The notes beneath the pieces are model-generated. The model ran no database searches and was not told the DNA's origin. It saw only the letters and a program-made list of their open reading frames with translations. Shown here piece after piece: positions 21,874 to 33,439 of a DNA stretch of 64,000 bases. Position 1 is the first letter of the stretch; each line of letters begins with the position of its first letter. Position numbers and translations under genes: made by a program. Where the stretch lies: positions 11,955,501 through 12,019,500 of the forward strand of contig NC_056766.1 of the NCBI RefSeq assembly GCF_018687715.1. Direction: 5' to 3'. Origin of the DNA: Carya illinoinensis (lineage: Eukaryota; Streptophyta; Magnoliopsida; Fagales; Juglandaceae).

Positions 21874-23481
21874 TATATATATATATATATATATATAAAT
21901 ATTCACTAATAGTCATTTCATTAACTATTAAGAAAAATAAATACATAAATAAAAAAATGAGTGGTATTTTTGGTGGGCATATTTGGTAGTCATATCATCA
22001 TTTTCCTATTTAAAGCTCCATGTAATTAGTTTTTAGTGATCTTTCTCAACCCATTTATTAAACCAAGTAATTAATTAATATTCCTCTTTAGTTCCAAATA
22101 TAGTTGAAGAGATCCCATCCAAAAACAAAGGGATAGAATGCGTACACACTCCTTATAATAATAATTGGGTGCAAATTTAACTCTTAAAAATGAGTGAAAA
22201 AAATGAGATTAATTCATTTATTTATAATCAGATTAAATTGCAATATAAGCTTACGTTTGGAACATGAACTTTGGCGATGCACATCAATTAATTATAGGAT
22301 ATTTACATCTGACTTGGTTTATATATGATCTTGTTTAATTGTTTGGTTGTTGAGAATCGAGATGAAATCAGATCGGATGATTGGTTTGAAAGGTTTGTCA
22401 AACCAAACTAGGCATAAATCTCAATCACATGTTTAATTAAATTATGAGCCATAGCTACTCACCATAAAAAATAACTATTTGTTTACAACAATGATCATAA
22501 TATATAGTTCTTCCGTTCATTGTAAAATTAACAAAGACATTTGAAAAAGTTTTTGATAGGTGAAGAAGAAGAAGAAATGATCTGATCACAAATAAACAAA
22601 GATTACTTCTAAAGTCTTCTCATAATTCTCAGGTCAAGCTAGCAGCTTTGAACTCAATGTTTTAGATTAAAAGCCAGAAGTGATTCTTTAAGATGTTGCT
22701 TGTTCGAGTATATATGCTGGATTACTACTCATGATGTCGTGATCATTAAGCAGTATTCAGAAATAATGAACTAGATTAATTATAATATATTAATTAATAC
22801 TACTTTTTTCGATCGTGGATTTGTTTTTTCATGGATCCAAAATTACTCCTATAAAAAATGGATTTAAAAACAGTTCTATTGGAAAAAAAGGAGTCAACCC
22901 ATTTCAAACTAGGCTTTTGCGTAATTAGCTGGTACTTAAACAATTAAGGTCCCTTAAAACACCTCTGCCCAAGGCACCTAATAAAATAGGAACCCAATCG
23001 ATCTCAGTTTTTGTTATACCAGGTAGATCATCAAGCTAATAGATTCCAAAATGACAATAGTAATAAAAAAAAGGTGTAAATTATAAATTATAGAAACCTT
23101 TGACAAACTATATACCACCCAAAATATCTCTGCATGAGAATATTGACATGATCATCTTGGGGAAATAGCTACCTAGCTTGGGAAGGTATATATCTTGATG
23201 GGAAATATTTTATATAGTACTTTTAAAGTGTGTAAATTTTGCATATTAATACTACGTTATTTGAAAATTTTGGACAAATTAATCTGATACCTATATGAAA
23301 AAGACTCATTTTTCAATTGTAGATTTTTTGTTTCTGAATGGAATGCACAAGAGTTTACACATGCGCACTCTATAATTATACGTAATATTACTACTTTGAA
23401 TTTAAATAAAGAAAGATCATATAAAGTTGACTAAATCAAATTATTATTTTCAATGCATATGTATTATAATGTCTATATTTA

Positions 23482-23494
23482 TGCGCGCGCGCAC

Positions 23495-23526
<32 letters not shown>

Positions 23527-23528
23527 AT

Positions 23529-23562
<34 letters not shown>

Positions 23563-23563
23563 G
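23482..23563. repeat. Compound (GC/CA)-(TA)-(GT)-(TA) microsatellite
   Basis: GCGCGCGCGCAC, then (AT)9, then (GT)8, then TATTACATACA and (TA)12. Alternating purine-pyrimidine over about 80 bp. Confidence 0.95.
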
Positions 23564-24029
23564 TAGCAGATAGAGCCTGACTGGGGAATATACTATATGG
23601 CGGCCTTCCCTGGCAGACCATGCTTAATTTCGGAGCAATTACAGATAGCTAGCTAGCTATAGGCATGAATTGATATGAAAGTCTTCTCTGAGGTACTCAT
23701 CCACATGAAGTAGTCAATTTTATTTTAATTTTGATAAAGTCAATATTCTTTTAGATGACACGATCGACTCAAGTAATTATTTTAAGAGGTTGCTTCTCCG
23801 ATCGATCGAGTATGCTGAATTGTCGGGACTGAATAAGACCCAAGTATTTACGAGAAATGACCAAGATCAGTACTTTCCTCAGCTAGCGGTCTTTCCGGTA
23901 ACTATCTAAAATTAAAATAGAAACACATGATGAAGACATGAATTTAGTATATATATATTTTCATAGTAATAATACTTCTTTTGTCAAAACTAGTTGAAAT
24001 ATTAAGCTATATATTATAAATGAATACAA

Positions 24030-24034
24030 TTTTT

Positions 24035-24067
<33 letters not shown>

Positions 24068-24068
24068 T
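24030..24068. repeat. Poly-T plus (ATT)n
   Basis: A run of about 17 T followed by seven ATT units. Confidence 0.9.
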
Positions 24069-25293
24069 TTTAATTTCAAATTAATGCATCATGTCTTGAA
24101 TATAATTAAGATCTTTTACTGCAAAACTTTTTGCTGCGAAATTTCACGCATTTGAGATGTGTTATTTCTCGCCGATACAAAACGGCGACAAAAGGCTTTT
24201 AACCACGATTTTCATGCAATTTGCTGCGATTTTAATCTACTATGTTAATTTTGCCATCCGCGCACCTACTACTCGATCGTTGATGACCCACTTGTAGGGT
24301 TAGGTCGTGTGTCTAACACATGACGAAGAAAGTTAACTCCTTCTTTATAGAAATAAACAAGAGACAGATATCGTAAACCTAATCGCCATGCTTAACGTGT
24401 ACGCGGTTCTGCAGAGAAGGAAAAAACACACGAGCTAGCAAAGAAAATGACGACTTGAAAACAATTTGAAGAGAAGGATCGAGTAGGTCATGACTCCTGT
24501 GGCAGAAGAAGAAATTCTTTGTTGTGACGATATATAATTAATTATCTCATGCATGAATTCAATCGATCAACCAATAACTTCATGACTGGGTATCTTTGAC
24601 TGGGTCGAAAAATACTACAATTATAAATAAATTAGCTCCTTGATCTGGTCAAAGTAAACGACTATATATCAGACAAATGGCATCTTTTGTGTATGATCAG
24701 GTCCTTCGATCTTTGTGCATGGAATATATATACTCAAATGATGATGAGGATAACGTTAGAGTGCCTAATAAATGTATGGGTGGATAATTATTGATGGAAT
24801 TCACTAAATGTTCACGTCAGTTTTTCTTGGTTCATTTACTGTTTTACATTATTTTATACTGTTCATTTAAGTTGATGCTTTCAGAATTTAAGAGATGAAA
24901 TATTGTATTTAGATAGCCAAAACCACTATATCATATCGTATAGTTGTAGATGAGATGAAAACATCTGCTTATAACCAAACCGGGTTTAGTGTATTTTGAT
25001 TTTTTTAAAGTTAAAAGAACACATACACAAATTTACTAGTGATAATTTTTTAAAACATTCGAAAAAATTACACTAGGGAGCAATTTTGGGGAGCACCAAA
25101 GCATTTTCCTTAATAATATAATGTTAAGTTGTGAAAAAAGGACACATGCCACGTTAACAAACAAATTAAAAATAATATTAAGTCATGCTATCACTACCTA
25201 CCTATTACTTATTATAATTAAAATAAAGAAAAATGACATTCTAGTACTAGTTAGAATCTTTTTTTCTTTCTTCTTTCTTTCTCTCTTTATTTA

Positions 25294-25302
<9 letters not shown>

Positions 25303-25337
<35 letters not shown>
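25303..25337. repeat. (TA)n microsatellite
   Basis: About 17 TA units, preceded by a (TTTA)n run. Confidence 0.95.
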
Positions 25338-25340
<3 letters not shown>

Positions 25341-25649
25341 GGTTCCTCTTCCAAAAGTGAGGGGAATCAGTAAAATTTAGGAGTACCGTTCCTCTTCCTA
25401 AAAAATCATTTTGTAATTAATATAATTATATATTTATTCACAAAACTATGTATCTAAGTTGTCACTTAATTTGTTAATCGGCCACCACATTTTGCTTTTA
25501 TTTTGCAATAATTTACCACATGTTTTAAAAGCAAAATGTTATGATTATTTCATGTCGCCTATTTTTAGTTATAACCACATATTAACAAAAGGATAATTAA
25601 CTATATATAAAAGGAGTAGTACTACTAATCGAAAATTCAAGGATACTAG

Positions 25650-25790
25650 CATTGCAAGAAAACTGTTTATTTGTAATCACTTATTTCTTACGAAATTGAT
25701 TATATTATATTAAAATGAGTTTATTTTCATCATAAATAATTATTCTCGTCACAAATACTTCGTCATAAATGCAATGTCTCTTTTAAGAGA
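25650..25790 (+). mobile_element. CACTA-like terminus
   Basis: CATTGCAAGAAAACTG resembles a CACTA terminal repeat (CACTGCAAGAAAA) with one change. It is followed by subterminal CGTCACAAATACTTCGTCATAAATG, a pattern common inside CACTA ends. It points rightward, so it would be the left end of an element that includes the transposase fragment at 25905-26144. Confidence 0.4.
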
Positions 25791-25904
25791 ACAAATTAAA
25801 GGTACAAAAGAGAGGTCGAGAACCACGAGAAACATATAATTAAGTAGTACTAATACTTGAGGGGCTCCAATGCCTTAAGGCCGCAGGTGATTATTGGACG
25901 TTGA

Positions 25905-26144
25905 TTATGTGTTTGCTTGAATTAACACTACTGGTCGTTGGCCTGCAAGTTCATGCCGATTCGCATTTTCTTGAGCTATAGAGGCAGACTCGGAAGAAGA
26001 GAAAGAGGGAGAAGGTTTTACATAGCGACCCAAACCCCTCAAATATCCTGAACGTTCACTCAGAACTTGTGTAAAAATCTCAACATCAGTATTTGAGGAA
26101 TTTTGATCTGACGCAGATTCAGCACGCAGGGCAACCATTTTATC
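25905..26144 (-). pseudogene. CACTA-type (Ptta/En/Spm-like) transposase C-terminal exon
   Basis: The minus frame reads DKMVALRAESASDQNSS, then VEIFTQVLSERSGYLRGLGR and a Ser-rich tail. It stops after about 78 residues. The 'E.....VL..RSGY..GLG' signature is that of the plant transposase family Transposase_24 (Ptta/En/Spm). Before DKMV, an acceptor TGTGTAG and, 75 bp upstream, a donor GTAAGT (26214-26219) suggest a 75-bp intron at 26145-26219. The exon upstream of it is not convincing. The rest of the protein is missing. Confidence 0.55.
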
Positions 26145-26352
26145 CTACACATAAGATAAAGAGTTAATATCATCATAAATATTCAAATATATTTATTTAA
26201 AACAAATTATAATACTTACATCACCGAAACTGCATATCTGGAGAACAAGGGATAAATCTGCCAAAATCTTAATGCTGGACGTATAACAGATATAGATCGA
26301 TAGTTTGCGAGAATGATCTTACAATTCCAAACTGTCTACTCTGGACAATTCA

Positions 26353-26392
26353 AGAGTTATCAATCTTTCAATTAAGGCAGATTGATAACTCT
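26353..26392. repeat. Perfect 14-bp hairpin
   Basis: AGAGTTATCAATCT (26353-26366) and AGATTGATAACTCT (26379-26392) are perfect reverse complements separated by 12 bp. It lies upstream of the minus-strand transposase exon. Confidence 0.85.
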
Positions 26393-26399
26393 CGAACGG

Positions 26400-26990
26400 G
26401 TTTAAGGCTAATTTTGATGAACAAGCAATATAAGATATGCCAATATTTAACATGTATCAAACAAACAATGCAACATATGTTAATTAAGTATTTATATTAT
26501 TAAATAATTACTCCAATTGTTTTATATCTTTCAAAATATTTTATCAATTATAACTATTTGTATTGTAATTAACAAGCATGTTAATAATTATAATTATTTG
26601 TATTATAATTAACATTCATTTTATTAATTATAATTCGGAATTTATATTTTAATTAAATTCATTTGATTATTTTTAACTTTTAAGTATGTAAGTATTATTA
26701 AATCCAGATTATTTGTATTTTATTTAAAATTCATTTTATTAATTCAAAGATTAAGTATTTTTGTGTTATTAAAACAAAACTATTTGTATTAACCTATAGC
26801 TGAATAATTCAACATCATAAATAATTAAGTTTTGTTACAAATCTTAGATGATTTGTACTTTAATTCATTCTCATTTGATTATTTTAATCTTTTAAGTATT
26901 TAAATATTATTAAATGTAGATTACAAATAATTAATTTTTAATTCAATTCTTGCATTTAAAATGTTAATTATTTTAATACTGACCAAAATA
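26400..26990. other. A+T-rich degenerate repeat field
   Basis: Repeated variants of TAATTATAATTATTTGTATT and TTCATTTGATTATTTTAA recur about every 60-100 bp. No coding region is supported. Confidence 0.5.
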
Positions 26991-26991
26991 A

Positions 26992-27583
26992 CGTTCAAAC
27001 GGTGCTCATCACCGTTCGATCTAAGGACATACGTTCGAATTGAACACAAATACCGTTTGAACGGATTACTTCCAGATATCACTCGTCTTCAACCTCCGAA
27101 AACCCCAACATTTACAGTCCAAATTACATCAAAAGATAGCAAACTATATGACGAACTCATTATAGCAAACGAAAACACTTATATAAAAACTAAAATGAGA
27201 ATATATTTAAGGAGAATACCTGATTTGGAGAGATAAAGTGGAAAATCCACCAAACGGTAAAAACAACCTCTTAATCCGAAAATATAAGAGATTGATAGAA
27301 GTTAGTAATATTTGAGGGCTAGATTGAAGAATAATGGCGTTGGTTGGAAGAAAATGAGCGTGGGAGTGACTGGAAGTCGAACGGTTCGAGTGCGAGATTA
27401 TGAGGTTCTGTCGTGTAAATGTAGAAAATTTACGTTCGAACGGTTGTTTAATTGACGTTCGAACGTCGAATCGATTAGCGGGAAAAATTTCCCCCCCTAA
27501 TTTAATGTTCGAACGTGAAAATATCCGTTCGAACGTTTTCATATACGTTTGAACGGTTATATTAAACCGTTCAAACGTCAAAT
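26992..27583. repeat. CGTTCGAACG palindrome array, left
   Basis: At least ten copies or near copies of ACGTTCGAACGGT lie at about 26992, 27011, 27031, 27052, 27377, 27432, 27454, 27505, 27525, 27545 and 27566. GACGTTCGAACGTC at 27454-27467 is a perfect 14-bp palindrome. The copies at 27545-27558 and 27565-27578 form a perfect 14-bp hairpin with a 6-bp loop. Minus-strand frames run through the area but match no family I know. Confidence 0.85.
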
Positions 27584-27589
27584 TATATT

Positions 27590-28318
27590 GTTGCTTATTG
27601 TATTTTTTTTTGCACTATACCTTTAAATATAATAACTTGTAAATATACTATAGTTTAGAGACATAGTAATATAACTATATAATATATAATCAAACATATA
27701 TTATATAGTTTAGTAACATATATAGTATAAAATATCATATTACATCTAATAGTATAGTCAAGTACATATATTAACCTATTATATATAACATATATATGGT
27801 ATCATAGCATAAGGTTATATGTATCACATGCATATATATATAATGTTTATACTATTATATTATTATTATTATATTATTTAATAATAGGATATCTACTATT
27901 AAATATATAGTGTCATCAATACTAGTATATATATGTGATATTAGTTAATATCACATATAATATATATGTTATATAAATACATGAACATAGTTTCATGTAT
28001 ATAGTAGTCTATATTATATTAATTATACTATATAATATAACTTATACTATATACTATATAATATTCAATAGTATAATATATTTAATTAAATATAATATAA
28101 TATATACTATATATATAAAAAATTATATATATAATACATAGTGTTTAATAATATATAAGTGCATTAAATATATTGCATTTAATATATTTAACAGTTAAAA
28201 TATATTATAATTGAATTAATTATTATATTTAATATAATTAATACCGAATATTGCATTTAAATATTATTTATTATCATGAAATTTGGATTAATTAGGGATG
28301 GGTATTAATATTCAGTTA
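27590..28318. other. Nearly pure A+T core
   Basis: About 730 bp of TATA/ATTA-type sequence with very little G or C, located between the two palindrome arrays. It contains repeated TATAATATAT-type words and no gene. Confidence 0.8.
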
Positions 28319-28320
28319 AT

Positions 28321-28332
28321 ACGTTCGAACGG
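28321..28332. repeat. CGTTCGAACG motif next to a TATA box
   Basis: ACGTTCGAACGG ends eight bases before the TATATAAG at 28340, so it sits in a core-promoter position. Confidence 0.8.
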
Positions 28333-28339
28333 AACTGCA

Positions 28340-28347
28340 TATATAAG
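28340..28347 (+). promoter_or_regulatory. TATA box of the plus-strand transposon gene
   Basis: TATATAAG, followed by a C-rich leader with GCCGCCGTC near 28390. It is the only clear TATA signal upstream of the ATG at 28961, and the leader appears to be spliced. Confidence 0.5.
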
Positions 28348-28433
28348 CCCCTGAAACCGTCGATCTCCACCGTTGAACGCCGTCTTTGCCGCCGTCAATA
28401 GTGCCCACTCAAAGCCTTTACCTCTAACTACCG

Positions 28434-28950
28434 GTATTTTTCATTTTTAAAGCATTTTACCGTTTAGATTTAGGTTTTTGATAGATTAATTATTTAAGTT
28501 AGGGTAAACCGATTTATACATCAAAATAATTGGTAGATTTGCATAAATCCATGTTAGGAACGTTTATTTAGGTTTCTATTGCATTTATTTTGGTGTAAAA
28601 TCTAGGGAATCGAAGGATTCCATGGATTTCAATGGCCGAGTCGACTCGGCCTGGAATCCCGATCGACACGAATATCGTTCGAACGCTATGCGTAGCGTTC
28701 GAACGATATAACATAACGGTCGAACGGTTTTTCTGTAACCGTTCGACCGTTACAGGAATCGTTCGAATGTTTTTTTAATATTATATTTATATTATTAATA
28801 TTGATATTGAGAAATATATTTATTGTTGATAATGTTGTTCATAATATCAAATATTATTAAATTGCTGTTTGTTTCAAACTACTGTAAATAGTTCTTTATT
28901 GTATTTTTCTTGTTAATGTTATATATCTAGTTTCTAATTATAAATTTCAG
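28434..28950 (+). other. Putative 5'-UTR intron
   Basis: A donor ACCG/GTATTTTT at 28434 and an acceptor AAATTTCAG/GTTG at 28950 bracket a T-rich 517-bp segment ten bases before the ATG at 28961. The two strong hairpins at 28672-28752 lie inside it. Prediction only. Confidence 0.4.
28672..28752. repeat. Two adjacent perfect hairpins built from the palindrome motif
   Basis: Hairpin 1: 17-bp arms 28672-28688 (ATATCGTTCGAACGCTA) and 28693-28709, loop TGCG. Hairpin 2: 16-bp arms 28714-28729 (TAACGGTCGAACGGTT) and 28737-28752, loop of 7. Both pair without mismatch. A further ATCGTTCGAATG follows at 28759. Confidence 0.92.
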
Positions 28951-28960
28951 GTTGATTATA

Positions 28961-30130
28961 ATGTCTACTTCTAGACTGGCACGTAAGCGACGCAATCTTG
29001 GTGAGAGTAGTAGTGATCCAGTTCGGGAGAGGACAGTTTCACTGGAGCGACCAGTGAAGATTTCTGATTTCCAGAGTCTTCTCTGGGAGGGTCATTCATT
29101 GCCCTCAATATTCAGTGATCGTGGTTGGGGACCTATCTTGGATGAACAGGAGGAAGCATGCGAGCCAGTCTCCTACATTGACATTGTTGCTGAGTTCTAT
29201 AGAGAACTCGGCAGTGCCAGTGCAGATGATTCTGGGGCCTACAATATCACTGTCTGAGGAGTACCCATTGTATTTTCACGAGATGGACTTGCTAAGCATC
29301 TCGGTATTCCTAGGCTGCCATATGCATATCCGAATGTGGTGCCTAGAGAGTCTGATCCTTCAGTTGAGGCGGAGACAGCTGAGGAGGAGACAGCTGAGGA
29401 GGAGGCATCGATTTATACTGATGAGGTCGATACCCTTGCTGATCACGAGGTGAGGGATTTGGTTGTCGGTCCAGATGCTCCACCGTATGATGGGACAAAG
29501 AGCATCAAACAAGCAGATTTATCTTCTTTCTTTAAGATATTAAATTTGATAATTGCCAATAACATTGACCCTCGGCAGCATAAGACAGAAGTTGGCATTG
29601 ATCGGATGAAATTTGTGATACGGGTCGCTCGTGGCATTCCTATCGACTTGGTGGGGTATATATTCGATAGGATTCGATCAGAATCTCGGTACATTTCGAT
29701 GTATATACTACCATTCGGAGTCCTGATCACCCGATATCTACTATGTGCTGGTGTTGTGCCAGATGTTGCTGAGCTTAAACGGGAGCCGATGGGACCGATA
29801 AACAGCACCACCCTCTCACGCAGCACGGGACACTCGAGACTGCGTTTCGTGCACATGTTCTAGAACTAGTTGATCCTCACAGAGATGCACAGCCGAGAGA
29901 TCATGGAGTCTCAGCTGTAGCTGCTGAGACATCTACACGGGCCGAGGCATCAGTCCACAGTGTTACTTGTGAGGAGATGGCTGACATAGTGCGTGCAGCG
30001 ATCAGCGAGCAGACATCAGCAGTGATCGATGCAGTGCATATGTGAAGTGGGAAAGAAGGATGAAGGAATTTTTGAGCAGGTTGCTCTCAATGGGCCTACC
30101 TAGGATGGGTCCTATTGTGCTATTCGAGAT
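28961..30130 (+). pseudogene. Plant transposon protein-like gene (Transposase_32-like), broken
   Basis: The ATG at 28961 follows the putative acceptor and opens MSTSRLARKRRNLGES. The frame continues through DFQSLLWEGHSL and VAEFYRELGSA, then an in-frame TGA (29255-29257, one transition from CGA), then VPIVFSRDGLAKHLGIPRLP, an acidic EAETAEEE repeat, and SFFKILNLIIANNIDPRQHK. Next come DLVGYIFDRIRSESRYI and LPFGVLITRYLLCAGVV. This order resembles the 'putative plant transposon protein' domain carried by plant transposable elements. A frameshift near 29800-29816 leads to LETAFRAHVLELVDP and a C-terminal EMADIVRAAISEQ, ending 30045. KWERRMKEFLSRLL may be the true end. Function unknown. Confidence 0.5.
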
Positions 30131-30196
30131 GTTGAAAGTGGACCTGTGATAACAACTTAGGTCAATGCCGAGTATGGATTAGTGCATAATGATTAA

Positions 30197-30406
30197 ATGA
30201 CTCAGACAATAGCTATAGAAATTGCCCATGAAGACGAACGGCTTGATAATTCCCAATCTGACCCAGAAACTGAACGAGATAGAATTCAAGATGATATTTG
30301 CAAAGAGTATTGTATTGGCACAGAGAGACCCAATCAAGTAGCTGGAAAGTTTCAAAAAAGGAGTTCTTCTAGGGTGGTAATTTGTCCTTCAAAACTTAAT
30401 TTATGA
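30197..30406 (+). pseudogene. LINE ORF1 C-terminal fragment
   Basis: A charged 69-residue stretch (DERLDNSQSDPETERDRIQD) ends at 30406, four bases past the ATG of ORF2 at 30403. This is the usual tight spacing of L1 ORF1 and ORF2. The CCHC part of ORF1 is not visible. Confidence 0.45.
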
Positions 30407-31100
30407 TTAGTCCTATTATTTTTTAGAATTTCAGGGGTGTGGGAACCTCTCAAGTGAGGTTGAGGAAACTTAGTAAAACTTATTGGCCTAATATTGTTGC
30501 ATTGGCTGAGCCTTTTCTTATGGAGACAAAAATTCTTGATTATTTGGGCCGGTTTAGTTGTGAGTCCTTTGTTACGAATGAAGTGAAAGATGAAAAAATT
30601 TGGTTGTTGTGGAATTGAGCTATTTTAGTTCATTGGTTGAAGAGTTCAAACTAGTATGTTTCTGTTCAAGTTGCGTAGAATGGACATGTCTTTCTTCTCA
30701 CCATTGTTTATGTAAGGGCAATCATATGGAGAGGAAAACTCTTTGGGTAGAGCTTGAGGCTACTCATAATGGTATCCTTCCGTGGATTCTTTGTGGCGAT
30801 TTCAACATTATTAAAGATGATTTGGAAAAAAGAGGTGGTTGCTCCCGTCCTTTTGCCACTATGAAAGATTTCAATTTGTCCATTCAGAATTGTAGATTGC
30901 TAGACATGAGCTTTAAAGGTCCAAAGATGACTTGGTGTAATGGCCAAGGCAGATTGGCTTGCAGCTGGGCAAGGGTAGATAGTTATTTAATTGATTCTAA
31001 TGTTCTTAATTGTTTTCTTGATATTTTTTTCTAGGTATTGTCTCGTACTACTTTTTACCACTCCCCTAATTTGGTGATCCAAATGGTTGAGAATCCTTTT
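30403..31100 (+). pseudogene. LINE ORF2 endonuclease domain
   Basis: An apurinic/apyrimidinic-type endonuclease (exo-endo-phos fold). NFRGVGTSQVRLRKL and NIVALAEPF mark the N-terminus. ILPWILCGDFNIIKDDLEKRG (about 30776-30835) holds the catalytic G-DFN motif. DMSFKGPKMTWCN and ARVDSYLID follow. A frameshift near 30600 and a TAG in place of the conserved Trp near the start break it. Confidence 0.75.
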
Positions 31101-31719
31101 AGGTATGGGCCATGACCCTTCTGCTTTCAGTTTATGTGGACTAACCATATTGATTTTCTTCCTTTTGTGGAAGGGGTGTGGAAACAAGAGGGGTTTCATT
31201 TTGGGCTTATTAATTTATATTTTAAATTATAAAGGTTGAAGGTGGTGGTTAAGGATTGGAATCATTTGGTTTTTGGTAAAAATAATATTATCAAAGGTTT
31301 AGAGCAACGTATTGATAATCTGGAAACCTATCTCCAGGTTGATTAAAATGATGAGGATGAAAAAATCCTCTTGGCGACTAAGTTGGAATTATTAACCTGG
31401 ATGGGTATAGAGGACACTTGTCTTACTCATATGGCTAAGAAAAGTTGGCTCCAAGATGGTGACCAGAATTCTAAATTTTATCATGCTTATTAGAATGCTA
31501 AGCGTCATGAAAGGTTTAAGGAGATGTGTTTGATTGATGGTACTATTTTAAATACTCCTTATGATATTCATCAGGTTGCTGTTAAGTATTTTCAAAATTT
31601 CTTGAGTCACACTCATCATAGTGTTTTGCCTAATTTAATTGAGGTGATTGCCCCGATTATCAATGACAAGGAGAATTTGGCTATTTGCCATGTCCCTTCT
31701 ATTGAAGATGTTAAGGATG

Positions 31720-33170
31720 CTCTCTTTAGTATTCCCATTGATAGTAGCCTTAATTTGGATGGTTTTGGTTTGGGTTTATTTAGAGTCTGTTGGGATCTTG
31801 TTTAAGAGGATATTTTGGATGCTATTGTTGATTTTTTTCAAAATCAATATTTTCCTAGATTCTATATTGCCTTGTATATTGTCTTAATTCTTAAGGTGGA
31901 TAAGCCTTCTGGTTTTGATAAGTTTATGCCTATTAGCCTTTGTTTTGTGATTTATAAGATTTGTGCTAAAATTATTGTGGGTTGTCTTGCCAATTTATTG
32001 TCTAAGATGATTTTCTACGAGCAAATGGCCTTTATTCTAGGTCGTAGCATTTTTGAGAACATCATTCTGACTCAGGAGATGGTCTACTCTATTCATAAAA
32101 GCTCTTTTGGGGGCAATGTTATGGTTAAACTTGACATGTCCAAAGCTTAAGATAGAGTGGATTGGAAATTTTTACTTCATGTCTTGGCCAACTTTGGTTT
32201 TTCCTCTCATGTTATTGATATGATTCAAGCTTGTATTTCCTCCCCTTGGTATTCCATCATGATGAATGGGACTTTTTTGGGATTTTTTTAAAGGAAAGCG
32301 TGGTTTGAGGCAAGGTCACCCTCTTTCTCCTTATTTTTTTTATTATCATGCAAGAGGCGCTCTCTCGTCTTCTCAAGCAATATTTTTTCAAAGGCAAAAT
32401 TGGCTCAAGCTAGAGGTACCCCTCTTATCTTCCCACCTTATATATGTAGATGATGTTGTTATTTTTGCTAATGGTGGTAAACAATTTATGAGGAATCTTA
32501 TGAAGGTCTTGACTCTTTATGAAGATTGGACGGGTCAAGTTCTTAATAAGGATAAAAGTGCTATTTATTTCTCCAAGAAAATTCCTGTTTCTAGGAAGCT
32601 TTCCATCTTCATATTATTGGTTTTTTTTAAGGCTGTTTCTCTTTTAAGTACTTGGGTGTGCCTATTGTGGTGGGGAGACTTAACGCTAGTCATTTTGGGG
32701 AACTACTTGGTAAATTCCAAAAAACGATTGCAAGTTGGAAGATGAAAATGCTCTCGGCAGGTGGTAGAAATATTCTTCTGCATCATGTATTATCTAGTAT
32801 GGCCATTCATCTTCTTGCTGTGTTACATGTCCTTAAGATTGTCCTTGTGGTGTTGAATAAGCTTCTGAATTCTTTCTTTTGGGGTGCTTTTGATGGCAAG
32901 GCTAAGAGGAAATGGATTTCTAGGAATCATATTTGTAAACCTATTGATGAAGGTGGTTTGGGTATTAGGGATTTTGGGGATATTAAAAAAACTCTTCATA
33001 TAAAACTTGCTTGGCTTCTCATGCAAGGACAGTCTCTTTGGGTGGATTTTTTTAGAGGTAGGTATGTTAAAAATAGTCATTTATCTCTTCTGGCACCTAA
33101 TAAGGGTACTCGGTTTCAGAAATCAATTGTTTGCTGTATCCTGAAAGTTTTAAATGGGTCTAAGTAGAAC
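31720..33170 (+). pseudogene. LINE RT and linker, first copy
   Basis: RT motifs: NLDGFGLGLFRVCWDLV, FMPISLCFVIYKI, EQMAFILGRSIFENI, MVKLDMSKA followed by a stop where YDRVDW is expected, KRGLRQGHPLSPYF and the intact YVDD box (32443-32454, YVDDVVIFANGG). The linker (32652-33167) has LSAGGRNILLHHVLSS and LNSFFWGAFDGKAKRKW. From 31943 onward this is duplicated exactly at 34253. Confidence 0.8.
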
Positions 33171-33439
33171 GTGAAAGAGGGTAATATTTCTTTCTAGTAT
33201 GATAACTAGGAGAAGGATGGCTCGCTTAGTAGTCAATTTCCTGTGATTGAGCAACCTCATTTGAAACCTCATTTAAAAATTAAAGATTGGCGTATTGATA
33301 ATGGGTGTGATATTCATCTCTTGGAACATCTAGTGGGAAATCATGCTGATTTGTATCATTTCTTTTTTGGGTGAAAGGAGGGGCAATATGTTTTAATTTG
33401 GTTAAAGGATACTCGTGGGCTATTTTCTACCAAAAAGCT

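Larger units (their letters stand above)
21874..25640. other. Intergenic A+T-rich DNA with microsatellites
   Basis: No coding region is supported over about 3.8 kb. Contents are the microsatellites listed separately, a GATGAGATG-containing MITE-like fragment near 24895-24980, and a stretch with GCTGCGAAATTTC and TTGCTGCGATTTT near 24130-24235 that may be CACTA interior. Nothing else recognised. Confidence 0.5.

Noticed and set aside
22300..22440. Possible MITE near GGTTTGAAAGGTTTGTCAAACC
   Set aside because: Only a short inverted word and no clear ends or target-site duplication.
27207..27581. Minus-strand 124-codon frame through the palindrome array
   Set aside because: The peptide is largely the repeated motif translated (FERFN, TFERI, PFERKF) and has no family resemblance that I can see. 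It may be leader sequence instead.
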